From an uncultured Eubacteriales bacterium (GTDB lineage Bacteria > Bacillota > Clostridia > Oscillospirales > Acutalibacteraceae), in assembly GCA_900318495.1 (NCBI GenBank), contig ONLA01000004.1:1-64000 (forward strand): 64,000 bases of DNA, read 5' to 3'. The notes under the pieces were generated by a model, which saw only the letters and a list, made by a program, of their open reading frames with translations, ran no database searches and was not told the DNA's origin. This document shows positions 1 through 8,637 of this stretch, piece by piece (the first letter of the stretch is position 1; the number at the start of each line of letters is the position of its first letter). A program made the translations under genes and the position numbers.

Positions 1-845
1 TAAATAAAAATGTCGGTAAAGCCCTCGCACGGTTTGATTTCTCCGAACTGAGAAGCAACGCTTTCAAGCGTCCGGCAGGAGGTAGTGCCTACAGCTATAA
101 CCCTTCCGCCGCCTTGCTTGGTTTCATTAATCAGCTTCGCCGTTTCCTCCGGAATTTCGTAGTGCTCGCTGTGCATCTTATGCTTTGTAACGTCGTCAAC
201 CTTCACGGGACGGAAGGTTCCGAGCCCCACATGAAGGGTAACGTAAGCTATTTTAACACCCTTTGCTCTGATTTTGTCCATCAGCTCACCGGTAAAGTGC
301 AGGCCGGCGGTCGGCGCCGCGGCGGAGCCGGGCTCGTGGCTGTATACCGTCTGATATCTTTCCTTATCCTTTAATTCTTCGGTTATGTAGGGAGGCAGCG
401 GCATCTGACCTATTTGGTCAAGCGCGGCAAAAAAGCTTTCGCCGCAGTCAAAGTCAACAATACGGTTGCCGTCGTCCTTAACCTGAACAACCTCGGCGGT
501 CATAATTCCGTTTCCAAAGCTGAAGCGCGCGCCTTCGCGGGCTTTTTTACCGGGCTTGCAAAGGGTTTCCCAGCGGTTACCGCTTATTTGTTTCAGCAGC
601 AAAAACTCAACGCGCGCGCCGGTTTCTTCCTTAATTCCGAAAATTCTGGCAGGAAGCACACGCGAATCATTAGCGACAATCAGGTCGCCCTCGTTCAGGT
701 AATCAATAATATCATAAAAGTGCTTATGCTCAACCGTTCCGCTTTTGCGGTCAAGCACCAAAAGCCGTGAATGGTCGCGCGGTTCAACCGGAGTTTGCGC
801 GATAAGCTCCTTGGGAAGTTCATAGTAAAAGTCTGCGGTTTTCAT
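1..845 (-). CDS. queA: S-adenosylmethionine:tRNA ribosyltransferase-isomerase QueA (3' end cut by window)
   Basis: Transfers and isomerises the ribosyl part of SAM onto 7-aminomethyl-7-deazaguanine in tRNA, giving epoxyqueuosine, the penultimate step of queuosine synthesis. Reading the complement from the ATG at 845 gives [19 protein letters not shown], the typical QueA start. It continues with NDSRVLPAR, the [16 protein letters not shown] active-site stretch and VGLGTFRPV, and runs off the window in CEGFTDIFI, just before the usual C-terminal FIYPG. About 281 of roughly 340 residues are present. A GAGG ribosome site lies just upstream of the start. It diverges from asd. Assignment is secure; only the C-terminus is missing. 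Confidence 0.95.
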   Translation of the reverse strand, partial: MKTADFYYELPKELIAQTPVEPRDHSRLLVLDRKSGTVEHKHFYDIIDYLNEGDLIVANDSRVLPARIFGIKEETGARVEFLLLKQISGNRWETLCKPGKKAREGARFSFGNGIMTAEVVQVKDDGNRIVDFDCGESFFAALDQIGQMPLPPYITEELKDKERYQTVYSHEPGSAAAPTAGLHFTGELMDKIRAKGVKIAYVTLHVGLGTFRPVKVDDVTKHKMHSEHYEIPEETAKLINETKQGGGRVIAVGTTSCRTLESVASQFGEIKPCEGFTDIFI

Positions 846-908
846 TATATTTCCTCGCAATCCGTTAAGATTTTTTTAATTAATTTGTAAAATACAAAGC
901 CGAAATAA

Positions 909-937
909 TTGACAATATGAGAGTAAAATGGTATATT
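909..937 (+). promoter_or_regulatory. Distal sigma-A promoter of the asd-dapA-dapB operon
   Basis: TTGACA (909-914), a 17-bp spacer and TATATT (932-937). The -35 lies inside the left arm of a 10-bp inverted repeat (TTGACAATAT 909-918, ATATTGTCAA 963-972) that straddles the promoter and start site. A transcript from here would carry a leader of about 150 nt before asd. Confidence 0.65.
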
Positions 938-1007
938 ATAGAGTAAGGCAATATGGCTTTGAATATTGTCAAGGGGTAGTAAGCCGTTGGTTAATAAAGA
1001 ATTAATA

Positions 1008-1036
1008 TTTACAGCGCACTGTTTCTATAATATAAT
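1008..1036 (+). promoter_or_regulatory. Proximal sigma-A promoter of the asd-dapA-dapB operon
   Basis: TTTACA (1008-1013), a 17-bp spacer and TATAAT (1031-1036), giving a leader of about 55 nt before the GTG start of asd. It lies downstream of the distal promoter, so the operon probably has two start sites. I found no lysine riboswitch core between them. Confidence 0.6.
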
Positions 1037-1097
1037 ATTTATTCGAATATGGCAACTGCTTTTTAAATTTTATTTTGTAAAATTTGGAGGAATCATA

Positions 1098-2183
1098 GTG
1101 AAAAAGTACAAGGTAGGAATCATCGGAGCAACAGGAATGGTTGGCCAGCGTTTTGCGCTTTTGCTTGAAAACCACCCTTGGTTTGAGGTTACCGTGCTCG
1201 CGGCAAGCTCAAGAAGCGCGGGCAAAACCTACGGCGAGTGTGTTGAGGGCAGATGGCACATGACTGCCGAGCTTCCCGAAAAGTACAAAAATATGGTAAT
1301 TACCGACGCGGAAAATGTTGAGGAGGTAGCCTCGAAGGTTGACTTCTGCTTCTGCGCGGTTAATATGAAGAAGGATGAAATCAAGGCTTTGGAGGAAAGC
1401 TACGCAAAGGCTGAATGCCCGATTGTTTCCAATAACTCGGCAAACCGTTTTACTCCCGACGTTCCCATGGTTATCCCCGAAATTAACGCCGACCACATCA
1501 AAATCATTGAGGCTCAAAGAAAGCGTCTCGGCACAAAAAGAGGCTTTATCGCGGTTAAGTCAAACTGCTCTCTTCAAAGCTATGTGCCGGCAATCAATCC
1601 GCTTAAGGAGCTTGGCGTAGACAAGGTTCTCGCCTGCACATATCAGGCGATTTCGGGCGCCGGCAAAACCTTCAAAACCTGGCCCGATATGGTTGACAAC
1701 GTAATTCCGTACATCGGCGGCGAGGAAGAAAAATCCGAGCAGGAGCCTTTGAAAATCTGGGGTAAAATTGAAAACGGCGAAATTGTAAAGACAGACGACA
1801 TCTCGATAACATCCCAGTGCATCCGCGTTCCCGTTTCGGACGGTCATACAGCGGCAGTATTTATGTCCTTTAAGGACGGCGTTAAAAAGCCTTCTGTTGA
1901 TGAAATCATCAGCATTTGGGAAAACTACAGCGGCAGAGCCCAGGAGCTTAAGCTCCCCAGCGCGCCCAAACACTTCCTGCACTACTTCACCGAGCCTGAC
2001 CGTCCTCAGATTAAGTCCGAGCGCAATCTTGAAAACGGTATGGCCGTGTCGATAGGCAGACTCAGAGAAGATACACAGTATGACTACAAGTTTGTTTGTA
2101 TGTCTCACAACACATTAAGAGGCGCTGCAGGCGGCGCGGTATTGCTTGCCGAACTGCTTTGCGCCGAAGGCTATATGGATTAA
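1098..2183 (+). CDS. asd: Aspartate-semialdehyde dehydrogenase
   Basis: NADPH-dependent reduction of aspartyl phosphate to aspartate semialdehyde, the branch point for lysine/DAP, threonine and methionine. The GTG at 1098 is chosen because GGAGG (1086-1090) sits 7 nt upstream and translation then begins VKKYKVGIIGATGMVGQRF, a Rossmann nucleotide-binding start. An in-frame upstream start would add 44 unrelated residues. The product is 361 aa and matches the archaeal/fungal-type ASADH by the KSNCS active-site cysteine motif, NNSANRF, and the SGAGKTFKTWPDM segment. First gene of the lysine cluster, 24 nt before dapA. Confidence 0.95.
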   Translation: MKKYKVGIIGATGMVGQRFALLLENHPWFEVTVLAASSRSAGKTYGECVEGRWHMTAELPEKYKNMVITDAENVEEVASKVDFCFCAVNMKKDEIKALEESYAKAECPIVSNNSANRFTPDVPMVIPEINADHIKIIEAQRKRLGTKRGFIAVKSNCSLQSYVPAINPLKELGVDKVLACTYQAISGAGKTFKTWPDMVDNVIPYIGGEEEKSEQEPLKIWGKIENGEIVKTDDISITSQCIRVPVSDGHTAAVFMSFKDGVKKPSVDEIISIWENYSGRAQELKLPSAPKHFLHYFTEPDRPQIKSERNLENGMAVSIGRLREDTQYDYKFVCMSHNTLRGAAGGAVLLAELLCAEGYMD

Positions 2184-2207
2184 TACGAATAATAACGGAG
2201 GCAGATT

Positions 2208-3104
2208 ATGGCAGATCACATTTTTACCGGATCGGGAGTTGCGATTATAACCCCGATGAATTCGGACGGTAGTGTAAATTATAACGTTTACAGGCAATTG
2301 CTTGAATTTCACGTTGAAAACGGAACAGACGCAATCATCGCGTGCGGCACAACCGGCGAAGCCGCTACTCTTTCGGAAAAAGAGCACTGCGAGGTGCTGG
2401 ATTTTGTCGCCAAGACTATTAACGGCAGAATTCCGGTAATTGCCGGAACAGGCAGCAATGATACCGCAACAGCCGTTATGCTGTCCAAGGAGGCTCAAAA
2501 GTCGGGCGTTGACGCGTGTCTTACCGTAACTCCGTACTATAACAAAACATCTCAGGCAGGTTTGGTTAAGCATTTTAACGTAATCGCCGATTCAGTTGAC
2601 GTGCCGCTGATTCTTTACAATGTTCCGTCAAGAACAGGCTGCAACATCCAGCCCAAAACCTGTCAGGAGCTCAGCAAGCACGAAAACATCAAGGCAATTA
2701 AGGAAGCAAGCGGCAATATTTCTCAGGTTGCGCTTATCCGTTCGCTCTGCGGCGACAATCTTGACATCTATTCGGGCAACGACGATCAAACCGTTCCCTT
2801 CCTGTCGCTCGGCGCTCTCGGTGTAATTTCAGTATTCGCCAACATCTGCCCTGCGGAAATGCACCAAATTTGTCAGCTTTGCCTTGACAACAACTTTGCC
2901 GAGGCTCAAAAGCTTCACTTCCATTATCTTGAGCTTATGAACATTATGTTCAGCGACGTTAACCCGATTCCCATAAAAACCGCAATGAACCTTTACGGCT
3001 TCAATGTGGGCGAGTGCAAGCTTCCGCTTGTACCCATGAGCGTTGCCGGTTATCACGATCTCAAGGACTGCCTTGCAAAATACGATCTGCTTGATAAAAT
3101 ATAA
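2208..3104 (+). CDS. dapA: 4-hydroxy-tetrahydrodipicolinate synthase
   Basis: Condenses pyruvate with aspartate semialdehyde, the first committed step to diaminopimelate and lysine. The 298-aa protein is a full-length TIM-barrel aldolase. It has the GTTGEAATL substrate-binding motif (residues 47-55), YYNKTSQ near 110, LYNVPSRTG near 136 and the Schiff-base lysine in AIKEASG (K165). A GGAGG site precedes the ATG at 2208. It is cotranscribed with asd and dapB and separated from dapB by a small hairpin. Confidence 0.97.
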   Translation: MADHIFTGSGVAIITPMNSDGSVNYNVYRQLLEFHVENGTDAIIACGTTGEAATLSEKEHCEVLDFVAKTINGRIPVIAGTGSNDTATAVMLSKEAQKSGVDACLTVTPYYNKTSQAGLVKHFNVIADSVDVPLILYNVPSRTGCNIQPKTCQELSKHENIKAIKEASGNISQVALIRSLCGDNLDIYSGNDDQTVPFLSLGALGVISVFANICPAEMHQICQLCLDNNFAEAQKLHFHYLELMNIMFSDVNPIPIKTAMNLYGFNVGECKLPLVPMSVAGYHDLKDCLAKYDLLDKI

Positions 3105-3111
3105 AACCAAA

Positions 3112-3137
3112 CAGGGAGCGACGCGCGTCACTCCCTG
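3112..3137 (+). other. Intercistronic hairpin between dapA and dapB
   Basis: CAGGGAG (3112-3118) pairs with CTCCCTG (3131-3137), and GACGCGCGTC lies between them, so the stem is nearly continuous with one C/A mismatch. No T-run follows, so it is more likely a processing, stability or partial attenuation element than a terminator. Confidence 0.45.
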
Positions 3138-3164
3138 AATTTCTATACAAAGGGGAAGTTTAAA

Positions 3165-3926
3165 ATGATAAACGCGGCTATAGTAGGCTGTAACGGAAAA
3201 ATGGGTTATTTTGTGGCTCAGGCATTAAGCGAAAATAAAAACGCGCAGACGCTTTTCGGAGTTGACGCGTACGGTGAAAGCAAGTTTGATTTTCCCGTAT
3301 ACAAAAGCTTTGACGAGGCACAGCAAAAGCCCGGCGTAATTATTGACTTTTCAAATCCCGCGGCGCTTGACGGAATGCTTTCATACGCAATCGCAAACAG
3401 CGTTCCCTGCGTAATCTGCACCACCGGCTATTCTGCCGGACAGATTGAAAAAATCAGGGAAGCGTCAAAGAAAATTGCAGTTTTCTATTCAGGCAATATG
3501 TCGCTGGGAATCAACCTTTTAATCGCTCTTTCAAAGCAGGCGGCGAAGGTGCTCGGCGACAGCTTTGACATCGAAATTGTTGAAAAGCATCATAATCTTA
3601 AGGTTGACGCGCCCAGCGGAACAGCGCTTATGATTGCCGACGCGATATCAGGCGTTCTCGAAAACGAGCCGCAGTATGTATACGACCGCCACGCTTACCG
3701 TAAAAAACGCTCGAAAAACGAAATAGGAATTCATTCGGTTCGGGGCGGCACAATAGTCGGCGAGCACGAGGTTATCTTTGCCGGACACGACGAGGTTGTA
3801 ACACTCACACATCAGGCTCAGTCAAAGGAAGTGTTTGCCGCGGGAGCGGTCAACGCCGCGGTTTTCCTCGCTTCACAAAAGCCCGGTATGTATGATATGA
3901 CTGCTATGCTTTCATCCGTAATGTAA
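3165..3926 (+). CDS. dapB: 4-hydroxy-tetrahydrodipicolinate reductase
   Basis: NAD(P)H-dependent reduction of the DapA product to tetrahydrodipicolinate. The 253-aa protein has the N-terminal GCNGKMG dinucleotide motif, GNMSLGINLL, the signature EKHHNLKVDAPSGTA containing the catalytic His/Lys and PSGTA substrate loop, and a C-terminal SVRGGTIVGEHEV. AGGGGAAG precedes the ATG. Last gene of the asd-dapA-dapB operon, followed by a strong terminator. Confidence 0.97.
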   Translation: MINAAIVGCNGKMGYFVAQALSENKNAQTLFGVDAYGESKFDFPVYKSFDEAQQKPGVIIDFSNPAALDGMLSYAIANSVPCVICTTGYSAGQIEKIREASKKIAVFYSGNMSLGINLLIALSKQAAKVLGDSFDIEIVEKHHNLKVDAPSGTALMIADAISGVLENEPQYVYDRHAYRKKRSKNEIGIHSVRGGTIVGEHEVIFAGHDEVVTLTHQAQSKEVFAAGAVNAAVFLASQKPGMYDMTAMLSSVM

Positions 3927-3934
3927 CGAGCTTT

Positions 3935-3965
3935 AACACAGCGTTTTTCAGCGCTGTGTTTTTTT
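3935..3965 (+). terminator. Intrinsic terminator of the dap operon
   Basis: AACACAGCG (3935-3943) pairs with CGCTGTGTT (3952-3960) around a short T-rich loop and is followed by a T-run to 3965. Confidence 0.9.
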
Positions 3966-4041
3966 GTCGCGCAACTGATTTGCACCTTTTTATTCTGCTA
4001 CATAATATGTAATAAGGAATATACAGAAAAAGGTGAAAAAT

Positions 4042-4269
4042 ATGAACAATAACTTAATTTTGTTTCCGTCAATGACAGCCGTGCTAAAGGGCAGAGAAGT
4101 GTTGCGCAGACACGGTTTTTTTTCAAAAGTAATCCGAACTCCGGCAAATTTGCGCCGCCGTTCCTGCGGTTACAGTCTGCTTGTGAAAAAAAACTTTGAC
4201 GACGCTGTAACCCTGATAAAAAACGCAAATGTAAAAACGGTGGGCGTAGCCGCCGTTGATTTGCCTTGA
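4042..4269 (+). CDS. DUF3343 protein (putative Se/S carrier-like)
   Basis: A 75-aa protein of the DUF3343 family, which comparative work has described as a putative sulfur or selenium carrier. It has the family's FPSMTAVLKGREVL start and an internal RRSCGYSLLV segment whose single cysteine is the presumed carrier residue. The ATG at 4042 is preferred over an in-frame GTG at 4033 because AGGTG (4031-4035) is correctly spaced only for the ATG. The stop overlaps the TTG start of the cysteine-desulfurase-family gene by 4 bp, which implies coupled translation and joint function. The role is inferred from family and context only. Confidence 0.8.
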   Translation: MNNNLILFPSMTAVLKGREVLRRHGFFSKVIRTPANLRRRSCGYSLLVKKNFDDAVTLIKNANVKTVGVAAVDLP

Positions 4270-5420
4270 TATATTTTGATAACGGAGCCACGACCTTTCC
4301 GAAACCGCGCGCGGTTGTTAACGCGGTGACGGGCGCAATGCTCAATTACGGCGCAAATCCGGGCAGAAGCGGTCATAAAATGTCGGTCAGAGCTTCGGAA
4401 ATTATGTATACCTGCCGTCAAAACGCCGCAAAGCTGTTTGATTTTGACAAGCCCGAAAACGTTATTTTTACGCTCAACTGTACTCACGCCTTAAATACCG
4501 TGATAAAAGGCACGCTGAAGGGCGGCGGTCATATTGTGATATCATCGCTCGAGCACAATGCCGTGCTTCGGCCTGTTGAAGCGATGAAATCTATGGGAGT
4601 AAGCTGCTCGGTTGCCGAGGTCTGCGAGGGCGACGACGATAAAACCCTCGATAATTTCCGCCGCGCAATCCGTGAAAATACAAGGCTTGTCGTTTGTACG
4701 CACGCGTCCAACGTTTTCGGTATCCGTCTGCCGGTTGAGCGGATAGCCGCGTTATGCAGAATATACAACATTCCTTTCTGCCTTGACGCGGCGCAGAGCG
4801 CCGGGGTGCTGCCTTTATCTCTTAAAAATTCGTGCATCGACTATCTTTGCACCGCCGGTCACAAGGGACTTTACGGACCTATGGGCACCGGATTGTTGAT
4901 TGTCAACAGCGAAACCTCGCCGTGCAGTCTTGTGCAGGGCGGTACCGGAAGCTTTTCCTCCGACCGTGAACAGCCGGAGCTTTTGCCCGATAAGTTTGAA
5001 AGCGGAACGCCCAATCTTCCGGGTATCGCGGGGCTAAACGAGGGTATAAAATTTGTAATGAGCAGGGGAGTAAACAAAATTGAGGACAGGGAAATGCGCC
5101 TTGCTCAAAAACTGTACGACGGTTTGTCGCGCAATAAAGAGGTTGTTTTCTACACCCGCAGACCTCAGAAGCATACCCACGCTCCGGTCATTTCGTTTAA
5201 TTTAAAGAACCGTGACAGCGAGGAAACAGCCGCGTTGCTCAGTGAACGCTTCAATATCGCGGTAAGAGCCGGACTTCACTGCGCGCCGCTCGCGCATGAG
5301 CAGTACGGAACCCGGTACAGCGGAACCGTAAGAGCGGTGGTTTCGGCTTTTTCGACCGACAGTCAGGTTCAAAGCTTCGTTAACTCGATAAATAAAATTT
5401 CTAAAAAAGCAAAAAAATAG
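4266..5420 (+). CDS. Cysteine desulfurase family protein (class V aminotransferase fold)
   Basis: PLP enzyme of the cysteine desulfurase / selenocysteine lyase group, 384 aa, starting at TTG 4266 (TTGA overlap with DUF3343). It opens MIYFDNGATTFPKP. H97 stacks on PLP, D174 and Q177 lie in FCLDAAQSAG, and the Schiff-base lysine is K200 in AGHKGLYGPMGTG. A catalytic-type cysteine lies at about 339 in RAGLHCAPLAHE. It is more like the stand-alone, DUF3343-linked subgroup than IscS or SufS: no scaffold gene is near. Likely mobilises S or Se from (seleno)cysteine, with DUF3343 as acceptor. Confidence 0.85.
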   Translation: MIYFDNGATTFPKPRAVVNAVTGAMLNYGANPGRSGHKMSVRASEIMYTCRQNAAKLFDFDKPENVIFTLNCTHALNTVIKGTLKGGGHIVISSLEHNAVLRPVEAMKSMGVSCSVAEVCEGDDDKTLDNFRRAIRENTRLVVCTHASNVFGIRLPVERIAALCRIYNIPFCLDAAQSAGVLPLSLKNSCIDYLCTAGHKGLYGPMGTGLLIVNSETSPCSLVQGGTGSFSSDREQPELLPDKFESGTPNLPGIAGLNEGIKFVMSRGVNKIEDREMRLAQKLYDGLSRNKEVVFYTRRPQKHTHAPVISFNLKNRDSEETAALLSERFNIAVRAGLHCAPLAHEQYGTRYSGTVRAVVSAFSTDSQVQSFVNSINKISKKAKK

Positions 5421-5421
5421 G

Positions 5422-5451
5422 TTGCAATCTGCTTGTACTTTGTGGTAAAAT
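5422..5451 (+). promoter_or_regulatory. Promoter of cdaA-cdaR
   Basis: TTGCAA (5422-5427), an 18-bp spacer and an extended -10, TGG-TAAAAT (-10 hexamer 5446-5451), about 45 nt upstream of the cdaA ribosome site. Confidence 0.6.
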
Positions 5452-5503
5452 ATTAAAAGAGTAATTTAAGAATTTTAAAAGCAAAAGGAAAGGAGCCAAA
5501 AGC

Positions 5504-6364
5504 GTGGAATTTTTTGAAAATCTTTGGTCAATTCTAAAAACCATTCAGTTGCGCGATATAATTGATATTCTTGCAATTGCGCTTCTCATTTTCGGAATTT
5601 TACGTCTGATTCGCGAAACACGTGCGGTTCAGCTCCTAAAGGGCATACTTTTGCTGCTCCTCATTTACTTTTTGGCGTCAACCTTTAGTTTGGTAATGCT
5701 TTCGTCTTTGCTGAGAGTGTTCTTCGAGGCTTCGGTTGTAATTATCGCTATTATTTTTCAGCCCGAAATCCGCAAGGCGCTGGAGCAAATGGGACGCAAC
5801 AATACTTGGAGACGATATTTTTCCGCGTTAACAAAACCCAAAATAGACGACAAATGGCAAAACGCTGTCAAAAAATCCATTGTGGACGCAGCCGATACCT
5901 CGGTGCTTTTTTCACGTTCGCGCACCGGAGCGCTTATCGTTTTTGAACGTGAGTCAATGCTGTCCGACATCGCTGCTACGGGTACCGTTGTAAATGCGGA
6001 AACCTCGGTGGCTCTTTTCGGCAACATCTTCTTCAATAAGGCTCCGCTGCACGACGGCGCGAGCATTATCCGCGACGGAAAGCTTCACGCTGCCGGCTGT
6101 ATCCTTCCGCTGACCGATAACCCGAATGTTGACATCAACCTCGGAACGCGTCACAGAGCAGCGCTCGGAATCAGCGAGCAAAGCGACGCCGTGGTTTTGG
6201 TTGTCAGCGAGGAAACAGGCGTTGTTTCGCTTGCAATCGGCGGTTCGCTTGAGCGCGGTTTAAACCGCGAAAAGCTGATAAAAAGGCTCAATGAGCTGTT
6301 GCTGAGCGAATATAGCGAAGAGGACAAAACGCGCCTTTTTAAAAGAGGGAGGAACAAGCAGTGA
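5504..6364 (+). CDS. cdaA: Diadenylate cyclase CdaA (membrane c-di-AMP synthase)
   Basis: Makes the second messenger c-di-AMP from two ATP, controlling potassium/osmolyte uptake and cell-wall homeostasis. The 286-aa protein has three N-terminal membrane helices (about 15-35, 43-62 and 65-85) followed by the DAC domain, with the HDGA catalytic motif at 183-186 and GTRHRAA at 214-220. It starts at GTG 5504 behind AAGGAAAGGAG. It overlaps cdaR by 4 bp (GTGA), the usual arrangement. GlmM, often the third gene, is not adjacent here. Confidence 0.96.
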   Translation: MEFFENLWSILKTIQLRDIIDILAIALLIFGILRLIRETRAVQLLKGILLLLLIYFLASTFSLVMLSSLLRVFFEASVVIIAIIFQPEIRKALEQMGRNNTWRRYFSALTKPKIDDKWQNAVKKSIVDAADTSVLFSRSRTGALIVFERESMLSDIAATGTVVNAETSVALFGNIFFNKAPLHDGASIIRDGKLHAAGCILPLTDNPNVDINLGTRHRAALGISEQSDAVVLVVSEETGVVSLAIGGSLERGLNREKLIKRLNELLLSEYSEEDKTRLFKRGRNKQ

Positions 6365-7620
6365 AAAAGAAATCCTTCTCTCAAAAAATTCTGTTTAACA
6401 ATCAAATAATGTTAATTTTTTCGGTAGTTATTTCGCTCGCCATTTGGGTGTATATGAGTACGGGAACAAGCAACGATACCGTTGTTACGGTAAACGATGT
6501 TCCCATTCAGGTCGCGCTTCCCGATGAAGCTGCCAACGCCGGGCTTCAAACCTTCTTTGAAAATTCCCAAACAGCCTATGCTTCGGTAACTGTTTCAGGC
6601 AACCGCAAGCTGCTCGGCTCAATTTCAAAGGATGACTTTATTGTCACCGCGAACGCAAGTAATGTGGATCATGCCGATACCTACAATCTTCCGGTGTCCG
6701 CCGATAAAAAGTCAACCATAAACAATACCTTTCAGATTACCAACTGCACACCTTCAAAAATTACGGTAGAAATTGATACCGAAAGCAAAAAGGATTTTAA
6801 GCTGCTTCCCAAGTTCAAGTACAGTGCGAAAAATGATTATTACGCTTCGGTAACCTATAACAACGACACAGTTACCATTACGGGACCGAGCGAAGAGGTA
6901 AGAGCTGTGAGCAAGGTTTGCGCGGTAACCGATGATATGGAAAATCTTGAAAGCTCAAAGGATTTTCACGCTTCAATTGTTCTTTATGATGAAAACGACA
7001 ACGAGCTTTCCAAAAACTATTTAACACTTTCGGCAACCTCGGTTGACGGAACCGTAAACGTAAGCCCCAAAAAGACGGTTGACGTAAAGGCGACCTTTGC
7101 CAATAAGCCTCAGGATTTTGACGTAACCGATGACATTGTGACAATTGATCCCAAGCGTGTCAGCATTGCCGGCAAGCAAGAGGATTTAGACAAGGTTTTC
7201 TCGGTTTCTCTTGACGAAATTGACTTTTCAACGCTTAGAAACGATAAATATAACAACGACACGCTTAAACCGATTATTCCTGACGGCTGCAAGTTGATTG
7301 ACACTAATTCCGTTTTCAAGGTATCAATGGATTTAAGCAAGCTTCAAAGAAAGCAAATTACCGTGAATAAGTTTGCTGTCAAGAATCTTTCCAAGGGCTA
7401 CAAAAGCGAAATAACGACCAAAAACCTCAGCGTTGAGTTTATCGGAAACGCCGATGATCTCAAGTCTCTTAAAACGGAAAAAATCACCGGTATTGTAGAC
7501 GCCTCCGAGATAAACGGCAACACAGGTTCTCAGGAGCTTCCCGTTAAGTTTGAGCTTGAAGGCAACACAACCTGCTGGGCGTATGGCTCGTATCTTTTGA
7601 ATGTGACAATTTCAAAATAA
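6361..7620 (+). CDS. cdaR: YbbR-domain protein CdaR, regulator of CdaA
   Basis: Membrane-anchored extracytoplasmic partner that modulates CdaA activity. The 419-aa protein starts at GTG 6361 inside the end of cdaA. It has one N-terminal membrane helix (about residues 15-33, IMLIFSVVISLAIWVYM) and then several YbbR-type beta-rich repeats of 80-90 residues, each introduced by a TV.. V.. GP or SIAG-type turn. Identification rests on the operon position and repeat pattern. Confidence 0.93.
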   Translation: MKKKSFSQKILFNNQIMLIFSVVISLAIWVYMSTGTSNDTVVTVNDVPIQVALPDEAANAGLQTFFENSQTAYASVTVSGNRKLLGSISKDDFIVTANASNVDHADTYNLPVSADKKSTINNTFQITNCTPSKITVEIDTESKKDFKLLPKFKYSAKNDYYASVTYNNDTVTITGPSEEVRAVSKVCAVTDDMENLESSKDFHASIVLYDENDNELSKNYLTLSATSVDGTVNVSPKKTVDVKATFANKPQDFDVTDDIVTIDPKRVSIAGKQEDLDKVFSVSLDEIDFSTLRNDKYNNDTLKPIIPDGCKLIDTNSVFKVSMDLSKLQRKQITVNKFAVKNLSKGYKSEITTKNLSVEFIGNADDLKSLKTEKITGIVDASEINGNTGSQELPVKFELEGNTTCWAYGSYLLNVTISK

Positions 7621-7683
7621 CCGTATATTTGTTTTTCTACGGTAAAAACAAACACAAAAATATCAGGTTAATATAATCATATA

Positions 7684-7716
7684 AAAAACTGCCGCGTCTT
7701 TCACGGCAGTTTTTTT
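7684..7716. terminator. Bidirectional terminator between cdaR and the lysophospholipase gene
   Basis: AAACTGCCG (7686-7694) pairs with CGGCAGTTT (7704-7712). An A-run on the left and a T-run on the right make it work for both converging transcripts. Confidence 0.88.
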
Positions 7717-8637
7717 CTATATACTGAAGCCGATAATTTCGCGAATCAGTTTTTCTCGGCATATATCGTTTAATATTTCGTGTCTGCAATCCTTATAAAG
7801 CTTAAATTTAACGTTGCTGTGTCCGCTGTTAATAAGACCGTCATAAACCTTTTTAACTCCGCGCCCGAAATCTCCTACGGGGTCGTCCGCGCCCGAAACA
7901 AGAAAAACAGGAAGCTCTTTTTTTATTCCGCCGGTAAATTTTTCGGAATTGCAGTCGGAATTAAGCTTTACAAGGTCATACATAGCGCTTACGGTAAAAT
8001 GAAAGGAGCAGAATTTGTCGGCGCGGTATGCAATTCTTACTTCCGGGACAGTGCTAAGCCAGGCGTGGCCGTCGTTTTCGCTGAACTGTTTGTTAAAGCT
8101 GCCGGTAATCAGATTTTCGCAAAGCTTTGAATAGGACTTTTCACCCTTTATTTTTTTTACAATTGTAAGCATAGCCAGTCCGGGCTTAAACGCCGGGTTC
8201 GGTCCTCCGGTTCCCATAATAATCAGTTTGTCGCACAAATTGGGGTAATAGTATGCCGTGCACCTTACAATAAACGAACCCATACTGTGTCCAAGCAAAA
8301 TATACGGCAATTCTTTGCCATACTCTTTCTTTATTTCGTTACCGAACTTGTTAACGTCGTCACACAAAAGCTTGCTGCCGTTCTTTGACGCGATAAATCC
8401 AAGCTCGCTGTCGTCGTTTGCCGTATAACCGTGGCCTAAGTTGTCAAAGCCGAAGCACACAAATCCGTGAGCCGCCATTATTCTCATAAACGCGTCGTAT
8501 CTGCCGATGTGCTCAATCATACCGTGAACAACGTGAAAAATCCCCCTTATGCCGCTATCCGGAACATAAACTCTGCCTGCAAGCTGATGTATTCCGTCGC
8601 TTGAAGCAACCTTTTTTTCAATAATTTTAATTTCCAT
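7717..8637 (-). CDS. Alpha/beta hydrolase, monoacylglycerol lipase / lysophospholipase type
   Basis: A 306-aa serine hydrolase of the Hydrolase_4 group, probably acting on lysophospholipids or monoacylglycerol. The nucleophile elbow is LLGHSMGSF (S118), the acid is in SGADDPVGD and the histidine in CRHEIL near the C-terminus. An oxyanion-side VHGMIEH follows strand 3. No signal peptide, so cytoplasmic. GGAGAAG precedes the ATG at 8637. Its start overlaps the end of glpK by 11 bp, so the two form an operon; released glycerol could feed GlpK, which is inference. Confidence 0.85.
   Translation of the reverse strand: MEIKIIEKKVASSDGIHQLAGRVYVPDSGIRGIFHVVHGMIEHIGRYDAFMRIMAAHGFVCFGFDNLGHGYTANDDSELGFIASKNGSKLLCDDVNKFGNEIKKEYGKELPYILLGHSMGSFIVRCTAYYYPNLCDKLIIMGTGGPNPAFKPGLAMLTIVKKIKGEKSYSKLCENLITGSFNKQFSENDGHAWLSTVPEVRIAYRADKFCSFHFTVSAMYDLVKLNSDCNSEKFTGGIKKELPVFLVSGADDPVGDFGRGVKKVYDGLINSGHSNVKFKLYKDCRHEILNDICREKLIREIIGFSI

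Noticed and set aside
114..770. Two plus-strand open frames of 86 and 118 codons
   Set aside because: They are shadows of queA on the other strand and have no ribosome sites.
944..1097. A lysine riboswitch or T-box ahead of asd
   Set aside because: The leader lacks the lysine-riboswitch core and the T-box TGG antiterminator motif; I see only an inverted repeat and two promoters.
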